From NCBI GenBank assembly GCA_022702545.1, contig JAHRBC010000006.1, forward strand, positions 1,364,001 through 1,428,000: a stretch of DNA of 64,000 nt, written 5' to 3'. Numbering within the stretch: position 1 is the first letter of the stretch; each line of letters begins with the position of its first letter. Positions 22,087 to 34,054 of this stretch are shown here, piece by piece. The position numbers and the translations under genes were made by a program. The notes beneath the pieces were generated by a model that searched no databases, was not told the DNA's origin, and saw nothing but the letters and a program-made list of their open reading frames with translations. The stretch is from Phycomyces nitens (taxonomy: Eukaryota; Mucoromycota; Mucoromycetes; Mucorales; Phycomycetaceae).

Positions 22087-23235
22087 ATGTCTTCTAGCTC
22101 AAGAAACTCTAATCGCAGATCAAATGCTAATGAACAGCCTGGCAGTTCTTCCCAGGGGGCAGGTAATCAGCCAAAACGCCACAGACTTGCCCCAAGATCT
22201 GAGACAGTCAGAAATGATGATGAGGGATATAAAGAACTCTCTGGACAGATGGCATCGATGAGTCGCCAGCTTAGAAAGATGTATGACATGCAGGCTAGCT
22301 CAGCAAACGCAGTGAGCATGTTCATGAATGCTCATGCCAATGGTGTTTTTAATGGAGCACCTGCCGGCCCAGTTTTGCCAGCAACTATCTCTCCTTCTGT
22401 TCCTGCTCAGCCTTCTCTCAGTGAGAGTCAGATGAGTGCGATCATTTTGGTATAGATAATCTTGACAGAGTATAATAATATATAATCTAATAAAAATATA
22501 CAGGACTTGATCCATGAGAAAATGTGGATAAGGGACTTAAAGTCTAACGATCCCATTGAGATTGCTGAGAATGAAGCCAGGAGAAAATAGAATACTGATC
22601 AATGGATTGATCATCAGGACAATGTCAAGATTGTCAAATATTTGAGAGAGTATATACTCTCACAGCCTTGTGCTGCTGGATTTTGGCCAAGTATGGTAGT
22701 TGCTAAAATCAAAAACAACTACAAGACCTTCTACCGAAGTGTTAACATGTCAGAGGAGGCAGGCATTATCAAGAAGCATAATGCACGCATCAATAGCCGA
22801 ATGAGAGAGGTAATTATAAGAAAAATATTAATGTATATGGTTATCTTATATTCTAAAAATATTAAAAGATTCTTAATTGCCACATTATTACCTATGAGAC
22901 CAACTGGGAGATCATAGATGCTGAGATGGGTCCAAAAGAAGGAAATGCTCATGAGATGGCATATCTCAATGTTCTTCGAAAAGAGGTCATGTCAGATGGT
23001 GAATCAGGTGTTGAGGATTTTGGTGAAGGTGTCAGCCTGAAGGTTGTAAAGATTGCTTGCCCCAGTTGGAGAAGTGATGAGGTAATTATTTTCAATTTGT
23101 ATTTGTTGCAACACAAGTTAAAACTAATGACAAAAACAGTTAAACAGACTCTTGGCAATAATTGATCGCATTTCTAAAGACCGTGACTTGAGAAAGGGGC
23201 AGTCAAAGTCAAAACCAAAGACCCCTAGAATCTAA
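22087..23235 (+). pseudogene. Accessory gene of Plavaka D (one nonsense codon)
   Basis: Exons 22087-22449, 22504-22809, 22869-23081 and 23140-23235 (363, 306, 213, 96 nt), all phase 0. The exon 2 and 3 lengths equal those of copy A. TAG at 22588-22590 replaces the Trp found in copy A (…KWN…). Exon 3 ends CPSWRSDE and exon 4 begins LNRLLAIIDRI. Otherwise the whole splice structure is preserved, so the inactivation looks recent. Confidence 0.85.
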
Positions 23236-23402
23236 AGAGGAGTTAAAGTTGTCCCTGTCCCCACTTCTCTGTCCACCATCTTGCCTCCCTGGTCAATTAG
23301 AGATGAATAAATATATTTTTCTTTTTCTCTCTATATTTTATATCAACTGCAAATTGTAAATATAGCTGAAGAGTTTTGACCAATAGATAAATATATTAAA
23401 AG

Positions 23403-26400
23403 CTAAGTATAAATTTTGCGTGGCAATGGAACTACAAGTTTTTTGCTAATCTTGCTTAATGGCTGGTAATCAACAATTGCAACTGGAATGAGAATTCGGT
23501 GCATAGGTAGGATACTTTGAAAATCAACTCTTGAAAACTCGCTTTTGTGGATCTCAATGCCTTCCATTTCTCTAGTCCTATCAGATGTTGTTTTATACCA
23601 TTTAACAAAGGCAAAGGTATGCTGGGGGTTGTGGTATTCAGTTGATAAGGATGCTGGACTAAATGTGTGCACAAAAATATATTGGATTTCTCCAATATAT
23701 CCATAGATTACATTTGTTTTGTCCTCCACAAACAATGCCTGAATGTATGATCCACGTTTGTTACCATGATTGCCTTTGAATACTTGGCCAAGAATGTTGA
23801 TAGACTTCAGCATGACAATCCAATCGTTGACAAAAGCAGAACTGTCCATGTTGATTTTGCAACTTGAGATTGACCTGTCATTATAGACCACTTGGTAATG
23901 TTCAACAAGACAATCATAATCAGGACTTGGCATTGGTGACAAAGGCTTTGTTCTAAGAGGAAATGCAGATGGTGGAAGAGATTCATTGCCTTTGATAGAA
24001 GATGTTGTGTTGTATGCGACATTTATGAAATCAGACAGGGAGAATGCATGAGGTTGACTGGGCGGGATTACTGAACGAGTCTCAGTTTTTAACAATTTCT
24101 TGAAAATATCCAGATAACCATGTGCATTGGCAGACTCAAGTATATTCCGCGCAAAATCTTCTTTGTGAACTTCTTCAACAAATCTCTTCATGTATGTCCA
24201 TTCAAATCCGGTTTTCCTGTTTGTCTGGATGTTTTTGAGGATACCATTGTATCTCTCAAAGCCAAAAAGCCAGTAACCATAAACAGGGCCAAAGTCTTGA
24301 ACTGTCTGATGTAAATGAAGATGAAGGTGCATATTCGGTGAAAGAAGATCAAGATCATAAAGATTCTCACAGCCTTGGCAAAATTTTTGTAGATATTCAT
24401 GAGCATTGTCAATTTCGTCTTCAGTGATGTTGGGCTTGATGAGTAAACGGCATGCATTGACAAAGAATATCTAATTTTCAAACATTTTTGGCGGGAGTAG
24501 ATCTTTCAGGACAACAGGAGAATACACAAGGCACCACAACTTCCACTCATCAGCCTTCATAAAAGGAAATCCTTTTGCAATCTTTGTCTTTAGTGGTGTG
24601 TAATCAGGTGACAGTACCATATTTTTAACCATGTTTTGCATAGAGACGAGTTTTTTTGGAGTCAATTATTCCATCTGCAACCCATTTTTCCATCATTCGC
24701 TTAGCAGTTCCCAAGAAAAGGTTGTGCATTGGATCTATAATGGTGCAGCGGACAGCATCAAAGTACTCAAGATGATGCAGTTCGGACCAGCAAACACCAT
24801 TTTCAACTTCAAGACGATGTCTCTCAGTCTTAGTGGTTGCATTTCTCCAGACCTCAGCATCCTTACAATTATCATTCTTAGTGCGAAGGAGCCACTTTAA
24901 GTCAAATCCAGAATAATTGACAGAACTCGTTCTAGCTAACCGGGAGAATTGGCATTTGCACTTATGGCATGCATTTGTACTCGTATGGGATGTAAATCCA
25001 CATACTTTCCTTGCGGCGGGGATATCACAGGCAACCATGAAGAGAGCAGCGCAGATTGTTGTACCATTTGGACATTGGTGGGTTTGGATTTTGACACCCT
25101 TGTAAAGACTTTGCAACTCATCAACAAGAGGTTGGAGATAGCTGTTTATCTCTGATGTCTTTGCTTCCTTTGGCCCTGGTATTAATCCAACAAGAATTGT
25201 ATTCTCCTTTTTGAACCTAATCTCCCGAGGAAGGTTGTTAATGGCAAGATAAATCGCTCTACAAGAGTAGGTAACACCATCAAATGGCTGGAACCAGTCA
25301 ATATTCAAGGTCAACATGAGAGATCGGTCAGTGTCAACAAATGGGAAGCCATCAATGTCCTAGAATTCATTTCACATGATACCATCATAAATGTCAAACA
25401 ATACTCCATCTACTTTTGGCCCACGATTCCATGAATTGATTGCATCTTCAAATCCTGGGTGATGAAAAAACTTTTTCAATGAGTCTATGACAGAGTGGTA
25501 TACGTATGTTCTCTTTGGGATTCGTGACTCAGATCCAGACTTGAACAACGGATTGGAACACAAAGAGCTGCCGCCAAACTTGATTAATGTACAAGACAAA
25601 GGAACATATACACCAATATCATAGATTGTATGGCATTCACTGCATGCAACATACTTTTTTATCCCACTTGTCAAATTGCCATAACCTGCCAATTGCTTGA
25701 GACCAGGAATACTCAAAGGAAGACGAAATGGATCCTGGAATATTTCAAGAATCTTGTTGATAATGGCAATCAAGATAACTGCTCCTTCATCAACGACGTA
25801 CAAGGATACAAATAGGGCAATGGTGGTGACAATGAAATGGTGGATGAAATTCAACTTTGGTTGTGGGTCCAAAGAAAAATCTTTTGTGTAAAAAATGAAA
25901 ATTAGCTCATATAATTCTATTTATCAGGGGTCAATATTAATTCACGATATCCATACCTTCACCAAAAATTGCCACCTCATCATCACTATCTTCACTTTCT
26001 TCCTTGTCTTCTTCATTCTCAGAGATGCTCTCATGAACACAGTCATCTCCATCAACACCAAACATGGTGTCAGCTTCGGAAAAAGGTAGGTTCCTTGTCT
26101 GTGCTGGTGCTGCCTCATCTTTATCCAAATATTAAAATAAAAATTAGTAAAGAAAAATAAAAAATAAATTTATTTCTATTACCAAATTCACCTTCATTTT
26201 CAATTTCATATTCTTCAGCGTCAAAAAACTGTTCATGTTTATCAACGGCCTCAGATGTTTCATGAATCATTTCGATTCTGTCTTCATTAAATACTATATT
26301 ATACTTGTTATTTTACTGGGAAAATAAAATTATATTAGTTTTCTTACTTCTATGACTGAGAAGGTTTTTCTTTGTTTCTTCTATTCTCATATGTCGTTTG

Positions 26401-26498
26401 AATGTTTGAGAGGATATAATATTAAAGCCTCCCAGTTTGTTCTTGCAAAAAGAACATCTGCACTCGACTGTATTTCATGAACTTCGGTTAGGAGCCAT
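23403..26498 (-). pseudogene. Tnp2-type transposase of Plavaka D (decayed)
   Basis: Has the full domain order of the copy A transposase: zinc-finger exon at 26498 (ECRCSFCKNK), acidic exons (about 26240-25950), LTLNIDWFQPF, CDIPAARKVCGF, CHKCKCQF, DPMHNLFLGTAKRMM and MHLHLHLHQT. Lesions are a TGA in the first exon (about 26475), TGA at 25372-25374 and TAG at 24471-24473 (both at Trp positions), another TAG near 25362, and a frameshift at the T7 run around 24647-24653. The transposase would process the element ends but is inactive here. Confidence 0.9.
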
Positions 26499-27296
26499 AA
26501 TTAAAAGATTTTACAGTAAAGAAGAGGGATACAAGGCAAAGTTTATTTTATATATTTGGATTTGATATTCATTTCTTATGCTACATATGTTTTATAGCCA
26601 ATTACATTGACAAAACGTTTTGCTATATGTCTAAACTACCAAAAAACATCTGATCTTTAATTTTACCTTTTCTTTCACGTATAATTAATATTCTTTGAGA
26701 TATGTGAAACTGACTAATTTTTGCAGTGCTTATCTTCTACTCTGGTCATGTTGTCTTGAATTCCAGAGAGCATCTCGACAATTTGCTCCATGTTGGCAGG
26801 AGTGAGAGCAGGAGCAGGAGTGGGACGAGGAGCAATTGATCTTCTTTGGTTAACCATTTTCTAGAATATGGTAAAGTATATTTCGATTATAATTATTAGT
26901 TTTTGTTCAATTGAAATAAAAATAAATATAATATACATACAAAAACTGTTTTGTTGGGTGGGTGAGTAAGTGTGTGTGTGTGTGTGTGTGTGTGTAAAGG
27001 TAAGAAAGGTTGAATATCAAAAAGGCCGCTATATATAGGCATTTTGAATGACTATAAAGATGTTCCTCTATTGTCTTGAAGCACTGAGATGCAAATCGGC
27101 CTTGATATTGTTTTTGGGCTCAATCCATTATGCTTTCCACAGCATGCTTCAAAGGTGAAAAAAAATTTCAGACTCTCTCCTTTTTTTTTGGTTCCCTTTA
27201 TTTTTCCTTTTCCTTGCTTTTTTGATATTGGCGCCTTTCTCTGGTAAGACATTTTTTATACCTCTTTATACACACAAATTAACCTCTTTTTCATAG

Positions 27297-27806
27297 ATGT
27301 GCACTCCCATTGCAACTCATCCTTTCCACAATGGCCATCTAGACAAATACTCACTGGCCGCATTCACTGGTACCATCATCTTGACAAAAATTATTTTTGC
27401 TTTCTCTCTTAGATTGGCCAAACAACTTATATAAGGATGCCATCAGCACCAGGTAAAAAATTTCTTTCAATCATACTTGTTCCCTCTCTGACTCTATTCC
27501 ATTGTAGACTGCCCTTTCTATTCACGCCATTGGTTTCCTCCATCATTCACGATTGTAATCATAAAGGTAATGTTCTTTATAAATCTCTTTTTGCTTATCT
27601 AAAATATTATTCAGACTATTTATTAATAATTATTATTATGTGTTTTATAGACTCACTTGGGCTTCCTTTGCACACCATGCCCCCTACTTTGATAACCCAT
27701 TTGGCTCCTGGTATGTAAATTAAATATATCATCACTCTGTTCACCCATATTAATTTTTATTCCCTTTTTTATAGTAAAACCTGCCACACAGCCCATCCAG
27801 CCTTAA
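27297..27806 (+). CDS. Small spliced gene of Plavaka C (unknown)
   Basis: Exons 27297-27369, 27413-27452, 27508-27566, 27651-27710 and 27775-27806 (73, 40, 59, 60, 32 nt; 264 nt in total) give 87 residues plus TAA. Introns are 43 to 84 nt with gta-/tag or gta-/cag-type borders. No single unspliced frame spans it, yet the spliced frame is open across four introns of different phases, which is unlikely by chance. Composition is Pro/His/Thr/Leu-rich with two Cys. It lies between the accessory gene (divergent) and the 28552 terminus. Further splice-like segments downstream (to about 27970) are probably 3' untranslated. Unrecognised; it may be a captured host fragment. Confidence 0.55.
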
Positions 27807-28552
27807 AATTCAAGTCCCCTTTGCCTACTCTTGCTCATCTCTTGCAATGTAAGTATCTTTTGACACACAAAAATTTTCTCTTTGTACCCCATATCATTAA
27901 CACTTCTTTATCTTTTACAGAACACTCTCACAGCCCAATAAATTGCTGGATATTCATATTTTTGCAGGTATTTTTTATGTAGAAAAATATTCCATCCAAA
28001 TAGCAGCAAGCAACCAGGTAAAAACGGCTAGGCATAGGAATAGGCGTAATAATAGACCCTAAACCTAGAAACATTCTATTCTTTCTAATAAAAATAAAAG
28101 CATAAACCATTACCAATCCAATATAAATGGGAAATCAAATAATAGGTGATATATTACTGGTGAAGAAGAATAAAGAGGCTTTCAAGTGTTTGATTTGATT
28201 GGTCTTGGGTAGTAACCACTAGTAGATACATCGAGTTTCTACAACTCGCAACATAAGGATATATGATGTACCTGAACATTTCAACAACCACGTTGAGAAG
28301 ACCAAAATAGAACCGTTCTTTTAAATACTTTTTTTCATTGTTCCAAATCAGATCCATATACCAAAAGTGCTAACAGACCTCACCTGCAGCACATTTTTAC
28401 ATGTTTCTACTACTGCAAACCACAACACCAAAGTACCTGTGAAGCTAGCATGTCTCCTAGTTGAAAAAATATTTAAACTAGGCAAAACCCACCCCTTTTC
28501 AGTACCATAATGCCGGATTTCTGGTACTACAAACAGCCCCTCTTTTGCAGTG

Positions 28553-28840
28553 GGTGTGATATTCCCTTCTCTATTTATATAAAAATTTCTATAAAATAAA
28601 TATTTTTTATCTAATAAACATATGAATGAGCTATAATATAAAAAATAAGAACCAATAGAGTGTAATAGTATAGCCAAATTAAATCCATAATGTCCAATTA
28701 AAAATGTTAAATAACTAAAGATTATATAAATTAGAACCAATAGGGAATGTTGTATAAAATCCAAGATGTGTTATTGGTGTATTAAGAAATCACTGTACAT
28801 CTCTAATAAAGCAGAGATATTTAATAGTCTATAAATGTAA
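28553..28840. other. AT-rich intergenic stretch
   Basis: Between Plavaka C and the DIRS element. No gene, splice structure or recognisable repeat found. Confidence 0.5.
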
Positions 28841-28980
28841 TTGTGTGTCATTCCTAACACAATTGCTGTTGGCTCCACTCCAACTTTGGATGTGGTTATA
28901 GGCTTCCTAGCCACTCTTTTATTCTCAGATTATAATATATAAAAAATTTTCTACTATATCCTTCTCCTTTATACCTTTCC
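28841..28980. repeat. Left inverted terminal repeat of the DIRS element
   Basis: From 'ttgtgtgtcattcc'. Its outer part (28841-28911) is the reverse complement of 32161-32218. Its inner part (about 28910-28980) is the reverse complement of about 32410-32500 near the right end. Confidence 0.85.
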
Positions 28981-28985
28981 AAGCT

Positions 28986-30986
28986 GTGCACTGTAGACAA
29001 ACTCTGACTAGTATCAATGAACTATCTCCAGAACAAATTCAAGAATTGCTCACTCTCAGCAGAAGACTTAAAGAGCAAGAATTGCAACCAGATAGATCAG
29101 AGCAACAAGATCTCCCAGAAGAGATCTTTGAAGATATGGAAAACTCTTCCCATATTGAGCTCAGGAACAAACTTAAAAAGTTTGCTTGAAAAACCATCAA
29201 ATATGATAGTGGAAACTGGATAAAGTCAGGGGCTGTCAACAAATTGTACATCCCTGAACTTAAGTAGTACCAAGTTGATGCCACCCAAATGCTCACCTCT
29301 AAATACAAAGCTAGTGACAGGTTACGCACAGCAGGTAGAAGTGCCACTGAAATTTACCAAGACTTTCAACACCTCATTGAGGCAGGAGGAGATGAGACAA
29401 CAATGCAAACAATTTTGGAAAAGCTTAGATGCTTATCTGTCTACAGCTTTGCCACAGGCAAAGAATTGGAGAAAGACGCAAAAGAACTCACCACCAGAGC
29501 TCTCCATCTCCCAGAGAGCCTCAAGTACCTTGAAGACAAAGATGAGCAGAACAAAGACCTGGTCTTCTCTGCCAATCTTGTGAAAAAAAATCCAGCAAAC
29601 CCAATTTGAAGAAGCTGTCATCAAGAATGCAACTACAAGACAGTATGGAGGGTTTAGAAATGACTGGGGCACCAGAGGACGAAATGTCTTCAGGGGCCAA
29701 GGATTCAACGGTCAACAAAGAGGAAATTTTGATCGGGGAAGGGGAGGAGGACTATCCAATCCGACCCAGAAAAACAATGCCAATCACAATACTCAACAGC
29801 CTCCCCCACCCAGCAATTGAGCAGACCTCAACCTATATTAGATCTATCATTAGAAAATTTGAAGAAATGTCTACAAAAACAGCAGAAAATACAAAATCCA
29901 CAAAAACAATCACTATGTAATCTCAGAAGATGGGATACTACCTGGGAGTCAACTCCAACACTTCTTACCCAATTGGAAAAAACTCACCAACCATCAATGG
30001 CCCTTGTCTGTTATAAGCCAGGGTTACCAAATTCAATTCTACTCAAAACCAATTCCATGGCAAGAAAAGCCATTTCAGCTTACCCCAACAGACCAACACA
30101 CTGTAAACAAGGCTGTTTCAAAGTTCTTAACATCACAAGTAATCGAGCAGTCACCTACCCAAGACAACAGATTCCTTTCCCAGTTCTTTACCATCAAGGA
30201 GCCAAACAAGATTTGACCAATTTTAGACTGCTGGAAGATAAATCAATTTATCCAATGTCAATATTTCAAGATGGAAGGAGTTCCTGCATTAAGGGAATTG
30301 ATAGAAGAACAAGATTTGATAACAAAGATAGATCTAAAAGATGCTTATGTGGTAGTTCCAATTCACCCAGAATCACGGAAGTATCTCTCTTTCAAACACT
30401 AGGGAACAATTTATCAATACTGATCACTGGCATTTGGACTGAGTGTAGCACCAAGATTGTTTTCAAAATTGATGAGATTTGCCTTGGAACTGCTCTGACA
30501 GAAGGGGATATGCTTAGTCTACTACTTGGATGACGTTTGTATATTAGCAAGAACCAAAGATGAGATGACAAACCATAACAGCCAAGTACTCAAACAGCTA
30601 ACCAAGTTAGGGTTCATTGTCAACTACCAGATGAGCAATTTTCAAGCAAAATATGTCCAAGGTTTTCTAGGATTCACATTCAACACAAAGAAGATGAAGA
30701 TAACAGTTCCACAGACAAAGATGAGCAAGCTCTATTCCCGTATAAAGCAATTACAACAGAACCAACAGATGAAACAGTATTCATGCAGGTGGATAGCAGG
30801 AATGCCAAGGAAAATGACAGCCATGATCCCAGCTATAGGAGAAGCACTGCTTCATATCAGGTATTTACAACGAGATCTGGCAGTGAGCTTGAGACACAAT
30901 TAACACCAATGGGACAAGCCATCCATGATATCAGAACTGGCAATGAAAGAATTGAATTAGTAGATAACACAAACCCAAGAATATAG
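28986..30986 (+). pseudogene. DIRS Gag-like and RT/RNase H region (multiple lesions)
   Basis: Segments in different frames: an N-terminal helical Gag-like part (ELSPEQIQELLTLSRRLKEQ; RTAGRSATEIYQDFQHLIE), then RT motifs LITKIDLKDAYVVVPIHPESRKYLSF (about 30300-30400), LAFGLSVAPRLFSKLMRFALE and the catalytic YYLDDVCILA (about 30520-30545), then an RNase H-like tail (…LQRDL). In-frame stops and shifts (for example near 30215, 30400, 30490) make it non-functional. The DIRS assignment rests on these RT motifs plus the downstream recombinase. Confidence 0.85.
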
Positions 30987-32120
30987 TTGAATATTTGGTT
31001 GAGCTAAGTGAATACTCAGCATCCACACTTAATGCAAGCCAATCCACCATTGCTTCAGTGCACAAGGTTATCTATCCAACAAGACCACCTATAGCATCAA
31101 ACCCACTGCTAGTACAATTTTTTCTTGCAAAATGAAGATCAGATACACAACTGCCAAACAATTGTAGCGAGATATATGATCCTATCCAGATAGTCAAACA
31201 TGTGATAAGTTGGGGTTCTACAGCACTACTCACTCTAGATCAGTTGCAACAAAAGATTATACTGCTGTTAGCAGTAGCTACAATGTGGAGACCAAGATCA
31301 GACCTAGGAAACTTCCAATTCTAAGATGTTCATTTCCTTGTTGATGAGAAGAATACCTCTAGCCCAAAGGGAGTATCATTGACAACAAGACAACCAAAGG
31401 AGATTGACTCAAAGATGTTGAAACTTGGAACAGTTACTGACCCACAGACCTGCCCTGTCACCACCTTGTAGGAATTTTATGAGAAAACAAAAGGGATGTG
31501 GGGACATTTGCCAAAGGACCACCACTTGTTCTTGGCAGACATCCTAGAAGAGAATACATCTTGTTGCTTGGCTAGCCCAACCACAATAGCCAATTGGATC
31601 AAGAAAATAATGAATGAGGCAGGCATCAATATAAAGACATATGGGGCCCATTCCCTTTGGTCAGCCTCAATGTCATAACTCATTTGACATTCCCTACTAG
31701 CTTTAATTAATTATCATCTTTAATCGCGAAATCAATATCCCTTACAATATCCCTCAATCCTATATTGTTTATTATACTACTTTACATTCTCTACTAATCA
31801 TATAAATACCTCTTGCAATTCAAATAATAAACGATACTCAATTATCTTTGTTTCTATCCTACTCTTCCTGTCCTCTTTGACTTCGGTCTTCTTGTCTCTT
31901 GTTCTGCCTTGTCCTGTCTTGTCTTGTGAAAAGCACCTAGCACATTTCCTTGTCTGCCTTTCCCTTGTCCTGCCTTGTCCAACTCTTATACTCGAGTACT
32001 AAAGCAGTGTTGAAGGAGACCTCAATACAATCAGTAAAACTGCATGCCAACTGGAGCCTAAACAGTGATACATTTGAAAGATATTACTTCAAACCAGCAG
32101 ACCAACATGCCCAAGGATCA
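30987..32120 (+). pseudogene. DIRS tyrosine recombinase (interrupted, catalytic Arg lost)
   Basis: N-terminal helical region (VEYLVELSEYSASTLNASQSTIASVHK…), first catalytic Arg in ATMWRPRSDLG (about 31280-31300), HLPKDHHLF, then the H-x-x-R box reading HSLW instead of HSLR (31650-31661), followed by a solo LTR. The C-terminal box resumes at 31996 (KLHANWSLNSDTFERYYFKP), carrying the final catalytic Tyr region. This enzyme would integrate a circular DNA intermediate. Several stops are present. Confidence 0.85.
31671..31990 (+). repeat. Solo LTR inside the DIRS recombinase gene
   Basis: About 320 bp, starting TGTCATAAC. A near-perfect 5-bp duplication, CTCAA (31666-31670) and CTCGA (31991-31995), flanks it. 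Removing it restores a continuous recombinase frame (…SASSTKAV…). It contains tataaatacc (about 31801) and aataaacg (about 31826), TATA and poly(A)-like signals. The right end lacks the usual CA, presumably mutated. Confidence 0.75.
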
Positions 32121-32159
32121 GACATAGCAGAAAAGCTTTTTGGTGAGGTTACTGAGAAC

Positions 32160-32537
32160 GAAACCACATCCAAAGTCAGAGTGGAGCCAACAGCAATTGT
32201 GTTAGGAATGACACACAATGGCAACGTTGGTGAAACGAAGACAGAGGATGTAGTGGCAACCCACCCTAGTTTAATGTGGAAGGAATACTTCAAAGGTTTA
32301 TTTTAGAAAACTATGATTCCATATATAAGATCATTTTGGTATTTCATTATTTAAATTTAGCTATTTTTCTCTCCTCTTGCCACCAGATTAGCTCACAAAA
32401 AGCTAGGTGCTTACAAGAAAGGTATAAAAGAGAAGGATATAGTAGAAATTTTTTTATATATTATAATCTGAGAATAAAAGTGCGGCTAGGAAGCCTATAA
32501 CCACATCCTCTGTCTTTGTTTCACCAATGTTGCCATT
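32160..32537. repeat. Internal complementary region and right terminal repeat of DIRS
   Basis: At about 32215-32220 the complement of the left end (…gacacaca) abuts the complement of the right end (atggcaacgttggtg…), reproducing a circle junction. The true right end is at about 32510-32537 (…caccaatgttgccat). Confidence 0.85.
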
Positions 32538-32545
32538 TGTATAAT

Positions 32546-32572
32546 GGGCCTGGTTTACAGTAAACCAGGCCC
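32546..32572. repeat. Perfect 12-bp-arm palindrome
   Basis: GGGCCTGGTTTA, CAG spacer, TAAACCAGGCCC, 9 bp outside the DIRS right end. A partial third arm (accaggccc) follows at about 32575. The unusual GC content suggests a transposon end or structured element; identity unknown. Confidence 0.85.
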
Positions 32573-32678
32573 AGAACCAGGCCCTTTTTTCCCATAGTGA
32601 AACACAAATTCTAGAATATACAGAAATTTAGTTTCTCTTTTACTTTGGAAATAAATTACAAGTAAAATTGATATATCA

Positions 32679-32966
32679 TGTCAGGAACCTGTCTATACCA
32701 GGAATAGGACAGGAGAAACAGGCAGAGAGTTATAGAAAGATTCCTTTATTAAAGATGTTGTTCACTTGATCTTTCTATTGATCAAGCTCTAAGGTCATTT
32801 ATATACTTTTTAGTTCTAGCTATGTTTGAGACAATTAAGAAGAGATTGGTGTTGTTGCAGAATGAAACATAGTTATGTTTCATTAATGATATTGATTCTT
32901 TGAGAGCAATATATAGATATGAATCTGATTGTATTGTTTCAGGAATCCGATTGGTGGTTTCTGACA
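32679..32966 (-). repeat. 288-bp solo LTR, minus orientation
   Basis: TGTCAGGAAC…TTTCTGACA, flanked by TATCA (32674-32678 and 32967-32971). It is the same family and length as 41885-42172 in opposite orientation, sharing the terminal bases and a GATCAAG-type hairpin. Confidence 0.85.
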
Positions 32967-33209
32967 TATCATGTTTTAATTAATTTTGCTACAGACCCTG
33001 ATAAAATGTGGGCAGTAAAAATGATAATCCAAAAGAATATGCCTGTCATCATTTTCATATCTTTGTGGTTTATAGTTTATTAGGTTGAAAAATATGTCTA
33101 GATATAGAACAGAAGTATACACAATGCTGTTAAATAACAATAAAACTACAAGACAATTCATTATTTTCAGTCAACTTCTTTATTAGTAATTATAATTGCC
33201 ATTGTTGTT

Positions 33210-33549
33210 GTTGTATTTGGCATAATGGTATATCAGAGAAAAGTGATATATAAACCCAGATAGCTGGATTATCTAAAATCAAGACAAACTATACCATCCA
33301 GAAATCCCTATCCAAATATGAAAATACCATACCCAATCTATTGTGGGACAAAGTCCTAAAATACCTATTAACTAATAACACAGCTATTATGATAATGAAT
33401 ATCCAAGCTGATAAGAATTATAACAATAATTATAAATACTAAGTTAACACACTTCTTGAATCAAGGACTGGACATAACTTTAACTTTTTCTCAATCACAA
33501 TAAAGAGTCTCAAAGTATCCACCGTCCCTTTTCTACTACTAAATATCAC
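33210..33549 (+). repeat. Probable degenerate solo LTR (340-bp family)
   Basis: The end (aataaagagtctcaaagtatcc … aaatatcaca) resembles the end of the LTR at 42867-43206 (aataaagacaagc…agtctcaaagtatc … taccaca). The left boundary is uncertain. It directly abuts the 618-bp family LTR at 33550. Confidence 0.5.
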
Positions 33550-34054
33550 AGTTGTAAATGAATATTGATCACTGCTGAATCTGAGAGTAAGACTGAAGGA
33601 TAAAATAATATCCTCAGCTATTCCAGTCAAACAGGTCTGCCTTTATGAGATTATCCAATACACAGATCATCATACACATAATTGATTATTATTTATTATT
33701 ATTATTGTTATCACCATAATATGGGATATACAGATATACACATATTTATCTAATGGCATCATCATATTCCATCTACATATTTCATTTATTATATGAATAC
33801 TTGATTGAGAGACTACAACTACAACTTCTTTTTTTTTGTATGAGACAAGATTTATTGAATTGCCCTAAAAAACAGGTCTTACTTCCTATGGAGGAGAGGT
33901 AGGTGCCTGGGGAGATATTGATGCACACATAAATGTGTGGGAAGCTAATGCAAGTATATATGGTAGGAAATTTACATAAGGGTTATATGAGGAAAAGGTT
34001 AGGAAGCATAAAAAGAAAGTATATCATAGGCATAAAGTCGAGATGTGGAGAGGA

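Larger units (their letters stand above)
20636..26728 (+). mobile_element. Plavaka-like transposon, copy D (complete, coding regions decayed)
   Basis: 6093 bp, termini CACTGCAAAAATATG… and …CTAATTTTTGCAGTG, CTT duplicated on both sides. It contains an accessory gene (+, one nonsense) and a convergent Tnp2 gene (-, several lesions). Its proteins are closest to those of copy A. It is inserted in exon 1 of the copy C accessory gene. Confidence 0.9.
19574..26857 (-). pseudogene. Accessory gene of Plavaka C, split by Plavaka D
   Basis: Exon 1 starts with ATG at 26857, runs to 26729, and resumes at 20635 to 20417 on the other side of copy D. Exon 2 is 20354-20049 (306 nt), exon 3 19988-19803 (186 nt) and exon 4 19735-19574 (162 nt), all matching copy B exon lengths. 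Apart from the insertion, exon 2 has a TAG at 20268-20270 where copy B has Trp (KPRW). Confidence 0.88.
19530..28552 (-). mobile_element. Plavaka-like transposon, copy C (truncated; host of copy D)
   Basis: Inverted relative to copy B. Its terminus ends …CCCCTCTTTTGCAGTG at 28552, the exact reverse complement of the 14431 end. It retains the small spliced gene (27297-27806) and the accessory gene (26857 to 19574, split by copy D). The transposase gene and other terminus are absent, replaced at 19529 by the 618-bp LTR. A CTT target duplication (20633-20635 and 26729-26731) marks the copy D insertion. Confidence 0.85.
28841..32537 (+). mobile_element. DIRS-type tyrosine-recombinase retrotransposon (decayed)
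   Basis: Gag-like segment, RT/RNase H segment and tyrosine recombinase segment in the DIRS order, between split inverted terminal repeats. The region 32160-32260 is complementary first to the left end (28841-28911) and then to the right end (about 32495-32537), the internal complementary region used for circularisation in DIRS. There is no target duplication. Many stops, plus a solo LTR in the recombinase gene. Confidence 0.88.
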
